DNA of 64,000 nt, taken from contig NZ_JAACFS010000004.1 of assembly GCF_029051645.1 (NCBI RefSeq), positions 248,001 through 312,000 of the forward strand. The letters run 5' to 3'. Source of the DNA: Bradyrhizobium sp. CSA112 (lineage in GTDB: Bacteria; Pseudomonadota; Alphaproteobacteria; Rhizobiales; Xanthobacteraceae). The notes beneath the pieces are model-generated. The model searched no databases. It saw only the letters and a list, made by a program, of their open reading frames with translations, and was not told where the DNA came from. Below, one piece after another: positions 55,078 through 64,000 of the stretch. Position numbers and translations under genes: made by a program. Each line of letters starts with the position of its first letter. Positions within the stretch are counted from its first letter, which is position 1.

Positions 55078-55364
55078 GGGAGGCAGCGCGCACCTTCGCG
55101 TAGGCCCGCCGCACGGCAGCAAAATCCGCGGTTCGGCAAGCGGTTAGAGCACGAAATTTACGTGGCAAGCGAGCCGAGTGCAACGCCGACGCGAAGCTAT
55201 GCACTGCTAAGCAACTTTTCGGACCGGAAGGGCGTTTCCCCGCCTTGGACTCACGGGGATTGTGGTGCTATCCAGCCCCAACTTTCCCTTATGCCACCCC
55301 CGTATTGCGGCCTCGCCCGGTACGTACCTACAACCAAGCACCTCATTTCAGGCGGATTTTCATC

Positions 55365-57350
55365 ATGACGCAGGTCGATCATACCCGTATGGCCAATGCG
55401 ATTCGCGGGCTTGCCATGGATGCCGTCGAAAAGGCGAAATCCGGCCATCCCGGCTTGCCGATGGGCGTCGCCGACATTGCGACCGTGCTGTTCACGCAGT
55501 TCCTCAAATTCGACGCCAGTGCTCCGAACTGGCCGGACCGCGACCGCTTCGTGCTCTCGGCCGGACACGGCTCGATGCTGCTCTATGCCTTGCTGTACCT
55601 GACCGGCAACAAGGACATGACGCTCGAACAGATCAAGTATTTCCGGCAGCTCGGCTCCAAGACGCCGGGGCACCCGGAAAACTTCGAGACCAGCGGCGTC
55701 GAGACCACGACCGGCCCGCTCGGCCAGGGCATCGCCACCTCGGTCGGCATGGCGCTGGCGGAAAAGATGCTGGCGGCCGAGTTCGGCAAGAAGGTGGTCG
55801 CGCACCATACTTACGTGGTCGCCTCCGACGGCGACCTGATGGAGGGCGTGTCGCAGGAAGCGATCGCGATGGCCGGGCACTGGAAGCTCAACAAGCTGAT
55901 CGTGCTGTATGACGACAACGGTATCTCGATCGACGGCCCGACCTCGCTCGCCGATTCGGTCGATCAGGTGAAGCGATTCAAGTCCGCCGGATGGGCGGCA
56001 GAGCTGATCGACGGCCACGATCCGAAGGCGATCGCAGCGGCGATCACCCGCGCGCAAAAATCCAACAAGCCATCGCTGATCGCCTGCAAGACCACCATCG
56101 GCTACGGCGCGCCGACGCGGGCCGGCACGGCGAAGGCCCATGGCGAGGCGCTCGGCGCCGACGAGCTCAAGGGCGCCAAGGAAAAGCTCGGCATCTCGCT
56201 CGAAGCCTTTTCAGTGCCCGATGACGTGCTTAAGGCATGGCGCGCGGCCGGCAGCCGCGGCGCTGCCGCGCGCGAGGAATGGGAAGGCCGCTTCGCCGAA
56301 CTCGGCAGCCGCAAGCGCGCCGAGTTCGAACGGCGCATGCGGCACGAGCGGCCGGCGTCGCTTTCGAAGGCGCTGCGGGCTCACAAGAAGGCGCTACTGG
56401 AAACGCCGCAGAACGTCGCCACGCGGAAATCATCGGAGTCCGCGATCGAGGCAATCGCAGCCGCGATGCCGATGGAATTCCTCGCCGGCTCCGCCGACCT
56501 CACCGGCTCCAACAACAACAAGGCAAAGTCGGCCGTGGCGTTTTCCGCCAAGACGCCGAAGGGCCGCTTCATCCATTTCGGCATCCGCGAGCACGGCATG
56601 GCCGCGGCGATGAACGGCATTTTCCTGCATGGCGGCTTCGCGCCGAACGGCGCGACCTTCCTGGTGTTCACCGATTACGCCCGCCCGGCGATGCGGCTCG
56701 CCGCACTGATGGGCACGGGCGTCGTCTACGTGATGACCCATGATTCGATCGGGCTCGGCGAGGACGGACCGACGCATCAGCCGGTGGAGCACCTCGCCGC
56801 GCTGCGTGCGATTCCCAATATGCGCTTGTTCCGCCCCTGCGACGCCGTCGAGGTCGCGGAATGCTGGGAACTGGCGCTCAACCGGATCGACGGCCCGACG
56901 GTTCTGGCGCTGACCCGCCAGAACCTGCCGCAACTGCGCACCAACGCGCCGAACGATAACCCCTGCGCCCACGGCGCCTATGAGCTGGTCGCCGCCCAGG
57001 GCGACGCCAAAGTGTCGCTGTTCGCCTCGGGCTCCGAGGTCGAGGTCGCGGTGGCCGCCCAGAAGCAGCTGACTGAGCGCGGCATCGCGTCGCGGGTGGT
57101 CTCGGTGCCCTCGCTCGAACTGCTGCTGGCGCAGCCGGCGGACCGGCAGAAGGCCATTATCGGCAACGCCCCGGTCAAGGTCGCGATCGAGGCCGCGGTG
57201 CGCTGGGGCTGGGACGCGGTGATCGGCCAGGATGGTGAATTCGTGGGCATGCACGGTTTCGGCGCAAGCGCACCCGCCAAGGACCTTTTCAAGCACTTCG
57301 GAATTACCGCCGAGGCTGCGGTTAACGCTGCCCTGAAGCGCTTGGGCTGA
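55365..57350 (+). CDS. tkt: Transketolase
   Basis: Transketolase moves two-carbon units between sugar phosphates with thiamine diphosphate, linking the pentose phosphate path or Calvin cycle to glycolysis. The 661-aa protein has [26 protein letters not shown], ThDP motif [14 protein letters not shown] through DDNGISIDG, the pyrimidine-domain [13 protein letters not shown] and a C-terminal domain with [10 protein letters not shown]. It starts [15 protein letters not shown]. It heads the tkt-gap-pgk-fba row on the plus strand. Confidence 0.97.
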   Translation: MTQVDHTRMANAIRGLAMDAVEKAKSGHPGLPMGVADIATVLFTQFLKFDASAPNWPDRDRFVLSAGHGSMLLYALLYLTGNKDMTLEQIKYFRQLGSKTPGHPENFETSGVETTTGPLGQGIATSVGMALAEKMLAAEFGKKVVAHHTYVVASDGDLMEGVSQEAIAMAGHWKLNKLIVLYDDNGISIDGPTSLADSVDQVKRFKSAGWAAELIDGHDPKAIAAAITRAQKSNKPSLIACKTTIGYGAPTRAGTAKAHGEALGADELKGAKEKLGISLEAFSVPDDVLKAWRAAGSRGAAAREEWEGRFAELGSRKRAEFERRMRHERPASLSKALRAHKKALLETPQNVATRKSSESAIEAIAAAMPMEFLAGSADLTGSNNNKAKSAVAFSAKTPKGRFIHFGIREHGMAAAMNGIFLHGGFAPNGATFLVFTDYARPAMRLAALMGTGVVYVMTHDSIGLGEDGPTHQPVEHLAALRAIPNMRLFRPCDAVEVAECWELALNRIDGPTVLALTRQNLPQLRTNAPNDNPCAHGAYELVAAQGDAKVSLFASGSEVEVAVAAQKQLTERGIASRVVSVPSLELLLAQPADRQKAIIGNAPVKVAIEAAVRWGWDAVIGQDGEFVGMHGFGASAPAKDLFKHFGITAEAAVNAALKRLG

Positions 57351-57403
57351 AGGTTGAGATTACTGGGAAAAAGGACTACCTAGACCCCCATCTTGACCGT
57401 TCC

Positions 57404-57422
57404 CGCCCGGCCGAACCGGGCG
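57404..57422. terminator. Hairpin between tkt and gap
   Basis: CGCCCGG-CCGAA-CCGGGCG forms a strong stem-loop 55 nt past the tkt stop. No T run follows, so it may attenuate transcription or protect the transcript end rather than terminate. Confidence 0.4.
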
Positions 57423-57490
57423 TTCCGCCGTCAGCACCTCCGTGGAACGTCTCCGCGGGGCCGGCACCGGCTATTAGAGGAGAGATCAGC

Positions 57491-58498
57491 ATGGCAGTCC
57501 GCGTCGCGATCAACGGATTTGGCCGCATTGGCCGCAACGTGTTGCGGGCGATTGCGGAATCTGGCCGCACGGATATCGAGGTGGTCGGCATCAACGATCT
57601 CGGCCCGGTCGAGACGAACGCCCACCTGCTGCGTTTCGATTCCGTGCATGGCCGCTTCCCCGGCACGGTGACCGTCGACGGCGACTCGCTCAGTCTCGGC
57701 AATGGCAAGATCAAGGTCTCCGCCGAGCGTGACCCATCCAAGCTGCCGTGGAAGGCGCTCGGCGTCGACATCGCGCTGGAATGCACCGGCATCTTCACCG
57801 CCAAGGACAAGGCCTCTGCGCATCTGACTGCCGGCGCCAAGCGCGTGCTGGTCTCGGCTCCCGCCGACAGCGCCGACGCCACCATCGTCTTCGGCGTCAA
57901 CCACGACACGCTGACCAAGGATCACCTGGTCGTCTCCAACGGCTCCTGCACCACCAACTGCCTGGCGCCGGTCGCCAAGGTGCTGAACGACACGGTCGGC
58001 ATCGAGACCGGCTTCATGACCACGATCCACGCCTATACCGGCGACCAGCCCACCCTCGACACCCTGCACAAGGATCTCTATCGCGGCCGCGCGGCGGCGA
58101 TGTCGATGATCCCGACCTCGACAGGTGCTGCGAAAGCCATCGGCCTGGTGCTGCCGGAACTGAAGGGCAAGCTCGACGGCGTCGCGATCCGCGTGCCGAC
58201 CCCGAACGTCTCGGTGGTCGATCTCAAGATCGTCGCCAAGCGCGCCACCGACACCAAGGAAATCAACGCGGCGATGAAGCGCGCCTCCGAGCAGCAGCTC
58301 AAGGGCATCCTTGGCTACACCACCGCGCCGAACGTCTCGATCGACTTCAACCACGACCCCCACTCGTCCACGTTCCACGAGGATCAGACCAAGGTGTTGA
58401 ACGGCACGCTGGTGCGGGTGATGTCCTGGTACGACAATGAATGGGGTTTCTCCAACCGCATGGCCGACACGGCCGTGGCGATGGGGAAGCTGCTGTAA
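57491..58498 (+). CDS. gap: Glyceraldehyde-3-phosphate dehydrogenase, type I
   Basis: GAPDH converts glyceraldehyde-3-phosphate to 1,3-bisphosphoglycerate. The 335-aa protein shows [15 protein letters not shown], the NAD-contact Asp in VVGINDLG, the catalytic Cys in [15 protein letters not shown] and [21 protein letters not shown] precedes the start. Confidence 0.97.
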   Translation: MAVRVAINGFGRIGRNVLRAIAESGRTDIEVVGINDLGPVETNAHLLRFDSVHGRFPGTVTVDGDSLSLGNGKIKVSAERDPSKLPWKALGVDIALECTGIFTAKDKASAHLTAGAKRVLVSAPADSADATIVFGVNHDTLTKDHLVVSNGSCTTNCLAPVAKVLNDTVGIETGFMTTIHAYTGDQPTLDTLHKDLYRGRAAAMSMIPTSTGAAKAIGLVLPELKGKLDGVAIRVPTPNVSVVDLKIVAKRATDTKEINAAMKRASEQQLKGILGYTTAPNVSIDFNHDPHSSTFHEDQTKVLNGTLVRVMSWYDNEWGFSNRMADTAVAMGKLL

Positions 58499-58502
58499 GT
58501 CT

Positions 58503-58616
58503 CGTGTCCCGGACGCGGCGCGGCACGAAGTGACGCGACGCAGAGCCGGGACCCATCCAGTGCAGGTCCCGGTTCAGCACAGCGGCACTTCGCGCCGCCG
58601 TGCGCCCGGGACAAGA
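58503..58616. repeat. Intergenic repeat between gap and pgk
   Basis: It begins CGTGTCCCGGACGCGGCGCG and shares the GGCACGAAGTGACGC block with 45158-45211. It lies inside the gap-pgk transcript. Confidence 0.75.
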
Positions 58617-58624
58617 GAGCGCCA

Positions 58625-59821
58625 ATGTCGAAATCATTCCGCACCCTCGATGACATCGACGTGAAGGGCAAGCGCGTGCTGCTGCGCGTCGATCTTAACG
58701 TCCCCATGGAAAACGGCCGCGTCACCGACGCGACGCGACTCGAGCGCGTCGTGCCGACCATCACCGAAATTTCCGACAAGGGCGGCAAGGTCATCCTGCT
58801 CGCCCATTTCGGCCGGCCGAAGGGACGCGACGTCAAGGATTCGCTCAAACCCGTCGCGGCGGCGCTGGGACAGGTCATCAAGAAGCCAGTCGCCTTTGCT
58901 GACGACTGCATCGGCGAGGCCGCGGCCAAGGCCGTGGCTGCGATGAAGGACGGCGATATCCTCTGCCTGGAGAACACCCGCTTCCACAAAGAGGAAGAAA
59001 AGAATGATCCGACGTTCGTAGCCGAACTGGCAAAGCTCGGCGACATCTGGGTCAACGACGCGTTCTCGGCCGCGCACCGCGCCCACGCTTCCACCGAAGG
59101 CCTCGGCCACAAGCTGCCCGCCTATGCCGGCCGCACCATGCAGGCCGAACTCAACGCGCTTGAGAAGGCGCTGGAAGCACCGACCAAGCCGGTCATCGCT
59201 ATCATCGGCGGTGCCAAGGTTTCCACCAAGATCGACCTGCTCGAAAACCTCGTCACCAAGGTCGATGCGCTGGTGATCGGCGGCGGCATGGCCAACACGT
59301 TCCTGCACGCACAGGGCGTCGGCGTCGGCAAGTCGCTGGCGGAGAAGGACCTCGCCGCCACCGCGCTGCGAATCCTTGAGAAGGCTACTGCCGCGAACTG
59401 CGCCATCATCCTCCCCGTCGATGCCGTGGTCGCCTATCACTTTGCGGCCAACTCGCCTTCGCACGCCTATGGCCTCGACGCCATTCCGGCCGACGGCATG
59501 ATCCTCGACGTCGGCCCGCAATCGATCGCGCGGATTCATTCCGCGATCGACGATGCCGCGACGCTGGTCTGGAACGGCCCGCTCGGCGCGTTCGAAATGA
59601 CGCCGTTCGACCGCGGCACGGTCGTTGCGGCCAAGCACGCGGCGGCGCGCACCAAGGCGAAGAAACTGGTCTCTGTCGCCGGCGGCGGCGATACCGTCGC
59701 GGCGCTGAACCAGGCCGGCGTAGCCAACGAGTTTTCCTATGTTTCGACGGCGGGCGGCGCGTTTCTTGAGTGGATGGAAGGCAAACCGCTACCCGGCGTC
59801 GAAGTTCTGAAATCACGCTAA
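58625..59821 (+). CDS. pgk: Phosphoglycerate kinase
   Basis: Pgk transfers a phosphate between 1,3-bisphosphoglycerate and ADP. The 398-aa protein has [59 protein letters not shown], the nucleotide site [14 protein letters not shown] and the C-terminal [12 protein letters not shown]. It lies between gap and fba. Confidence 0.97.
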   Translation: MSKSFRTLDDIDVKGKRVLLRVDLNVPMENGRVTDATRLERVVPTITEISDKGGKVILLAHFGRPKGRDVKDSLKPVAAALGQVIKKPVAFADDCIGEAAAKAVAAMKDGDILCLENTRFHKEEEKNDPTFVAELAKLGDIWVNDAFSAAHRAHASTEGLGHKLPAYAGRTMQAELNALEKALEAPTKPVIAIIGGAKVSTKIDLLENLVTKVDALVIGGGMANTFLHAQGVGVGKSLAEKDLAATALRILEKATAANCAIILPVDAVVAYHFAANSPSHAYGLDAIPADGMILDVGPQSIARIHSAIDDAATLVWNGPLGAFEMTPFDRGTVVAAKHAAARTKAKKLVSVAGGGDTVAALNQAGVANEFSYVSTAGGAFLEWMEGKPLPGVEVLKSR

Positions 59822-59870
59822 TCAAGACCAGTCGGGCGCCAGGGGCGCTGCAAATACAGGGAGAATTTGA

Positions 59871-60938
59871 ATGGCTCGCATTACCTTGCGTCAACTGCTC
59901 GATCATGCGGCAGAGCACGATTACGGGGTGCCGGCGTTCAACATCAACAACATGGAGCAGGCGCTGGCCATCATGGAGGCCGCCTCCTCGGTCGACGCGC
60001 CCGTCATCATCCAGGCCTCGCGCGGCGCGCGCTCCTACGCCAATGACGTGATGCTCAAGCACATGATGGACGCCGTCACGGAAATCTATCCGCAGATCCC
60101 GGTCTGCGTGCATCTCGATCACGGCAACGAACCCGCAACCTGCATGACCGCGATCCAGGCCGGCTTCACCTCCGTCATGATGGACGGTTCGCTGAAAGCC
60201 GACGGCAAGACCCCCGGCGATTGGGACTACAATGTCGGCGTGACGAAGACGGTTACCGACATGGCTCATCTCGGCGGCATCTCGGTGGAAGGCGAGCTTG
60301 GCGTGCTCGGTTCGCTGGAAACCGGCATGGGCGACAAGGAAGACGGCCACGGCGCGGAAGGCAAGCTCTCGCACGACCAGTTGCTCACCAATCCCGACGA
60401 AGCCGTGAAGTTCGTCAAGGAGACCAAGGTCGACGCGCTGGCGATCGCGATGGGCACCTCGCACGGCGCCTACAAGTTCACCCGCAAGCCGGACGGCGAC
60501 ATCCTCGCCATGAACGTGATCGAGGAGATCCATCGCAAGCTGCCGAACACGCATCTGGTGATGCATGGCTCGTCCTCGGTGCCGCAGGATCTGCAGGAGA
60601 TCATCAACGCCAATGGCGGCAAGATGAAGCCGACCTGGGGCGTGCCGGTTTCCGAAATCCAGCGCGGCATCAAGAACGGCGTGCGCAAGATCAACATCGA
60701 CACCGACAACCGCATGGCGATGACCGGGCAGATCCGCAAGGTCTTCAAGGACAATCCGGAAGAGTTCGATCCGCGCAAATACTTAAAGCCGGCGATGGAA
60801 GCCATGGCCAAGCTGTGCAAGCAGCGGCTGCAGGAATTCAATACCGCAGGCCAGGCCAGCAAGATCAAGAAGGTGCTGACGACGGCCGAAATGGCCAAGC
60901 GCTACACCAAGGGTGAATTGGACCCGCGGGTTGCCTGA
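59871..60938 (+). CDS. fba: Class II fructose-bisphosphate aldolase
   Basis: The zinc-dependent aldolase splits or forms fructose-1,6-bisphosphate. The 355-aa protein [20 protein letters not shown] has zinc His residues in [10 protein letters not shown] and [11 protein letters not shown] and in [10 protein letters not shown]. The loop [16 protein letters not shown] follows the CbbA-like type that can also act on sedoheptulose bisphosphate. A class I aldolase follows 114 nt downstream. Confidence 0.96.
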   Translation: MARITLRQLLDHAAEHDYGVPAFNINNMEQALAIMEAASSVDAPVIIQASRGARSYANDVMLKHMMDAVTEIYPQIPVCVHLDHGNEPATCMTAIQAGFTSVMMDGSLKADGKTPGDWDYNVGVTKTVTDMAHLGGISVEGELGVLGSLETGMGDKEDGHGAEGKLSHDQLLTNPDEAVKFVKETKVDALAIAMGTSHGAYKFTRKPDGDILAMNVIEEIHRKLPNTHLVMHGSSSVPQDLQEIINANGGKMKPTWGVPVSEIQRGIKNGVRKINIDTDNRMAMTGQIRKVFKDNPEEFDPRKYLKPAMEAMAKLCKQRLQEFNTAGQASKIKKVLTTAEMAKRYTKGELDPRVA

Positions 60939-61052
60939 ACCGGCACCCGCGCCTCGCAATCACCCCCGGTGCGACGAACGTTTTCTAGGCAATTGCCCGA
61001 GAACCGCCTATTTTGGTGCGCAAGGGCATGATGTTTTCCGGAGAACGTTCCC

Positions 61053-62078
61053 ATGAATCTTGCTGATCTCAACAAGGTTGCCCTCGCCATGGTCACCCCG
61101 GGCAAGGGCATTCTCGCCGCCGACGAATCCTCGGGCACCATCAAGAAGCGTTTCGACGCCATCAAGGTCGAATCGACCGAGGAGAACCGCCGCGACTATC
61201 GCGAGATGCTGTTCCGCTCCACCGAGGCGATGAGCAAGTACGTCTCGGGCGTCATTCTTTACGACGAGACCATCTGGCAGAACGCAAAAGATGGCACGCC
61301 GCTGATCAGGCTGATCGAGCAGTCCGGCGCGATCCCCGGCATCAAGGTCGATGAAGGGACGCAAGCGCTGCCGCAATGTCCGGGCGAACTGGTCACCGTC
61401 GGTCTCGACAAGCTCGCCGAGCGCCTGAAGAAATATTACGAGCGCGGTGCGCGCTTCGCCAAATGGCGTGCCGTGATCGATATCGGCAGCGGTATTCCCA
61501 CACAGACGGCGATCCACGTCAACGCGCATGCGCTGGCGCGCTACGCCGCGCTGTGCCAGGCGGCGCAGATCGTGCCGATCGTCGAACCGGAAGTGCTGAT
61601 GGACGGCGATCACGATATCGACCGCTGCTATGACGTGACCCAGCATGTGCTGAACAAGACGTTCCAGGAATTGCTGATACAGCGCGTCGAGCTCGAAGGC
61701 ATGGTGCTGAAGCCCAACATGGCCATCTCGGGCAAGAAGTGCGTGAGACAGGCTTCCGTGGAAGAAGTCGCGGAGAAGACCGTGCGGCTGCTGAAGGCGT
61801 GCGTTCCCGCAGCCGTGCCCGGCATCGCCTTCCTCTCCGGCGGGCAATCCGATGAGGAGGCGACCGCGCATCTGAACGCCATGAACCGGATCGGCGGCCT
61901 GCCCTGGCGGCTGACATTCTCCTATGGCCGGGCGCTGCAGGCGGCGCCGCAGAAGGCCTGGTCGGGTAAGGCCGAGAACCTCGCCGCAGGCCAGCGCGCC
62001 TTCACGCACCGCGCGCGGATGAACGCGCTGGCAAGCAAGGGCGAGTGGGAAACCGGCCTGGAAAAGAAGGTCGCCTAG
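61053..62078 (+). CDS. Class I fructose-bisphosphate aldolase
   Basis: This is the metal-free Schiff-base aldolase. The 341-aa protein begins MNLADLNKVALAMVTPGKGI, with ILAADESSGTIKKRF, KWRAVIDIGSG, VEPEVLMDGDHD, the Schiff-base Lys in LEGMVLKPNMAISG and FLSGGQSDEEAT. It performs the same reaction as the class II enzyme just upstream, so the two may serve different carbon or metal conditions. Confidence 0.96.
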   Translation: MNLADLNKVALAMVTPGKGILAADESSGTIKKRFDAIKVESTEENRRDYREMLFRSTEAMSKYVSGVILYDETIWQNAKDGTPLIRLIEQSGAIPGIKVDEGTQALPQCPGELVTVGLDKLAERLKKYYERGARFAKWRAVIDIGSGIPTQTAIHVNAHALARYAALCQAAQIVPIVEPEVLMDGDHDIDRCYDVTQHVLNKTFQELLIQRVELEGMVLKPNMAISGKKCVRQASVEEVAEKTVRLLKACVPAAVPGIAFLSGGQSDEEATAHLNAMNRIGGLPWRLTFSYGRALQAAPQKAWSGKAENLAAGQRAFTHRARMNALASKGEWETGLEKKVA

Positions 62079-62080
62079 AC

Positions 62081-62806
62081 TTGGCCAATAAACCTGCTCC
62101 GCCGCGCCCGGCGCCGCGGCTCTATCTCGCGACGCCTGAGGTGGACGATCCGTCGCAGCTCGCGACCCATCTTCCGGAGCTACTGGCAGCGGCCGACGTC
62201 GCCGCGGTGCTGCTGCGGCTGAAGCAGACTGATCAGCGCACCATGATCGCGCGCGTGAAAACGCTTGCGCCCGCGATCCAGAATGCCGGCGCGGCGCTCC
62301 TGCTCGACGGCCATGTCGAACTGGTGGCGCGCGCAGGCGCCGATGGCGCGCATCTGAACGGCCTTGCCGCGCTGGAAGATGCCTTGCCGTCGCTGAAGCC
62401 GGACCGCATTGCCGGCGTCGGCGGCCTTGCCACGCGGCACGATTCGATGGCCGCGGGCGAAGCGGGCGCCGACTACGTGCTGTTCGGCGAGCTGGATGCC
62501 AAGGGCCAGCGGCCCTCGACCGAGGCGATCGCCGAGCGCCTGCAATGGTGGGACGAACTGTTCGAGCCGCCTTGCATCGGCTTTGCCGCCTCGCGCGAGG
62601 AGGCGTCCGAATTCGCCGCCGCCGGCGCAGATTTTGTGCTGGTTGGCGATTTCATCTGGACCGACCCGCGCGGCGCAAAGGCGGCGCTGATCGATGCCGG
62701 GCAGGCGATCGCGCAAGCGCACGACGCAGCGTTCGGAAAGGCCAAGTCCGGCCCTGACAAGTCTAGCCCTGATAAGATCGGCCCTGATAAGACCGGGCAC
62801 GGATAA
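62081..62806 (+). CDS. ThiE/TenI-like thiamine phosphate synthase family protein
   Basis: The 241-aa product has the TIM-barrel pattern of the ThiE/TenI family: LYLATPEV, VAAVLLRLKQTDQRTM, ALLLDGHVELVARAGADGAH, GVGGLATRHDSMAAGEAGAD and FVLVGDFIWTDPRGAKAAL. It is the form often found next to aldolase genes in this group, and true thiamine synthesis is not certain. A TTG start 3 nt after the aldolase stop is likely, with an alternative ATG at 62045 inside the aldolase gene. The C-terminus holds tandem PDK repeats (GPDKSSPDKIGPDKTG). Confidence 0.8.
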   Translation: MANKPAPPRPAPRLYLATPEVDDPSQLATHLPELLAAADVAAVLLRLKQTDQRTMIARVKTLAPAIQNAGAALLLDGHVELVARAGADGAHLNGLAALEDALPSLKPDRIAGVGGLATRHDSMAAGEAGADYVLFGELDAKGQRPSTEAIAERLQWWDELFEPPCIGFAASREEASEFAAAGADFVLVGDFIWTDPRGAKAALIDAGQAIAQAHDAAFGKAKSGPDKSSPDKIGPDKTGHG

Positions 62807-62814
62807 CGCCGGAT

Positions 62815-63963
62815 ATGAAACTCCTGCGTCCCATATCGCTGCTTGCGGGCCTGCTGATGACGGTAGCCGGCGCCTCCGCGCAGGTCTCGCTGACGCCGCC
62901 TGCCGCGCAACCGCCCGCAAACCCTCCGGCTGCGAAAAAGGAGGCGCCCAAACCAAAGGCTCCGCCCGCAGCGAAAAAGCCCGCCGCGACACCGGCGCCG
63001 ACAGCAGCGCCCAAACCGGCAGCAACGCCCACGCCGGCGCCCTCCCCCTCGCCGACGGCCGCCTTCGAGGATCCGAACGCCGATCTCGTCTACGGCGCCT
63101 ATCAGCGCGGCCTCTACAAGACCGCGCTCGATCTCGCGACCACGCGCGCGCAATATAACGGCGACCCCAAGGCGATGACGATGCTGGGCGAGCTCTACGC
63201 CAACGGGCTCGGCATCAAGCGCGACTATGCGAAGGCCGCCGATTGGTACCAGCGCGCCGCCGATGCCGGCGACCGCGAGGCCATGTTCGCGCTCGCCATG
63301 ATGCGGCTGTCCGGCCGCGGTGGCCCCACCAATCGCGAGCAGGCCGTCAAGCTGCTGGCCTCCGCGGCCAAGCTCGGTAGCCCCAAGGCGGCGTACAATC
63401 TGGCGCTGCTCTATCTGGACGGCAACACGCTGCCGCAGGACCTCAAGCGCGCCGCCGAACTGCTGCGCACTGCGGCGGATGCCGGCAACCCGGAGGCGCA
63501 ATACGCGCTCGCCACCTTCTACAAGGAAGGCACCGGCGTGCCGAAGGACATCGACAAGGCGGTGCGGCTGTTGCAGGCGGCCACGCTCGCCGACAATGTC
63601 GACGCCGAGGTCGAGTACGCGATCGCGCTGTTCAACGGCACCGGCACGCCGAGGAACCAGGCTGCGGCGGTCGCGCTGTTGCGCAAGGCCGCGCGGCAGA
63701 ACTCGCCGATCGCGCAGAACCGCCTCGCCCGCGTGCTCGTGAGCGGCCTGGGGGTGCAGATGGACAAGATCGAAGGCCTGAAGTGGCACCTTGTCGCCAA
63801 GACCGCCGGCAAGGGCGATCCCGAGCTGGATGAAGGGCTCTCGGAGCTCAGCCCCGAGGATCGCGCCAAGGTTGAGGCGGCGGCGCGGAAATGGACCGGT
63901 ACCGCCGACAAATCACGCCTTGACGGCGGCATATCAGCAGGGCACCCAGTCCCTAAACCCTGA
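62815..63963 (+). CDS. Secreted Sel1-repeat protein
   Basis: The 382-aa product has a signal peptide (MKLLRPISLLAGLLM to GASAQ) and a Pro/Ala/Lys-rich linker at about residues 28-82. About six Sel1-like TPR repeats follow from residue 95 to 335 (ELYANGLGIKRDYAKAADWY, AMMRLSGRGGPTNREQAV, ATFYKEGTGVPKDIDKAV). Sel1 proteins act as scaffolds for protein contacts in the envelope. It starts 8 nt after the ThiE-like gene, so the two are probably co-transcribed. Confidence 0.92.
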   Translation: MKLLRPISLLAGLLMTVAGASAQVSLTPPAAQPPANPPAAKKEAPKPKAPPAAKKPAATPAPTAAPKPAATPTPAPSPSPTAAFEDPNADLVYGAYQRGLYKTALDLATTRAQYNGDPKAMTMLGELYANGLGIKRDYAKAADWYQRAADAGDREAMFALAMMRLSGRGGPTNREQAVKLLASAAKLGSPKAAYNLALLYLDGNTLPQDLKRAAELLRTAADAGNPEAQYALATFYKEGTGVPKDIDKAVRLLQAATLADNVDAEVEYAIALFNGTGTPRNQAAAVALLRKAARQNSPIAQNRLARVLVSGLGVQMDKIEGLKWHLVAKTAGKGDPELDEGLSELSPEDRAKVEAAARKWTGTADKSRLDGGISAGHPVPKP

Positions 63964-64000
63964 CGGCATTGCGCCGTTCCCTCTCACTATAAGCGCTCGC

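Overview
The window looks like the chromosome of a Bradyrhizobium-type alphaproteobacterium (Nitrobacteraceae). The evidence is the GC-rich coding, the gene order yebC-ruvC-ruvA-ruvB-ybgC / tolQ-tolR-tolA-tolB / pal / cpoB-tilS-ftsH, the zapA-6S RNA-5-FTHF cyclo-ligase and tkt-gap-pgk-fba orders, and many short inverted intergenic repeats of the kind common in that genus. No rRNA, tRNA or CRISPR array was seen.

Layout. 1-12.8 kb (mostly minus strand): ftsH (cut by the window edge), tilS, cpoB, a plus-strand frameshifted alpha/beta hydrolase, pal, a FeeM/LuxI-like acyltransferase, a GGDEF-EAL protein, tolB, tolA, tolR and tolQ. 12.8-40.6 kb: an accessory block between tolQ and its usual neighbour ybgC. 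It holds a broken serine hydrolase, a DUF302-CcdA-thioredoxin trio, a TetR/DUF2852 pair with two matching operators, YCII proteins, GSTs, SnoaL, VOC, DoxX, SRPBCC, an ECF42-type sigma factor, two chemoreceptors, an SDR, a 2-hydroxyacid dehydrogenase, a LysR-enolase-TctC locus and two more TetR systems. 40.6-46.0 kb: ybgC preceded by an orphan antitoxin, a Tat-exported metallophosphoesterase, ruvB, cdd, ruvA, ruvC and yebC. 46.2-52 kb: a cytosolic MCP-like protein of inverted architecture and a PaoABC-type aldehyde oxidoreductase. 52-55 kb: YmdB-like phosphodiesterase, 5-FTHF cyclo-ligase, 6S RNA, a DUF559 gene inside perfect inverted repeats, zapA and DUF4164. 55.4-62 kb: tkt, gap, pgk, class II fba and class I fba, then a ThiE-like gene and a Sel1-repeat protein.

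The strongest new signal is a probable local regulon of the ECF42-like sigma factor (28744-30015). Six copies of TGTCGG-N17-CGTC, all with exactly 17 bases of spacing and all on the minus strand, stand 28 to 61 nt before the start codons of accessory genes. They precede the YCII-sigma operon itself, a second YCII pair, a serine hydrolase, GST-SnoaL, DoxX-SRPBCC and a VOC protein. This suggests that much of the accessory block is one sigma-controlled detoxification or stress module. Other readable control sites are two 19-bp TetR operators (ATGTRAA-N5-TTTACAT), a perfect 16-bp palindrome in a promoter spacer before DUF1348-TetR, a LysR box over the lysR start codon, and a CtrA-like TTAA-N7-TTAA site before the FeeM-like gene.
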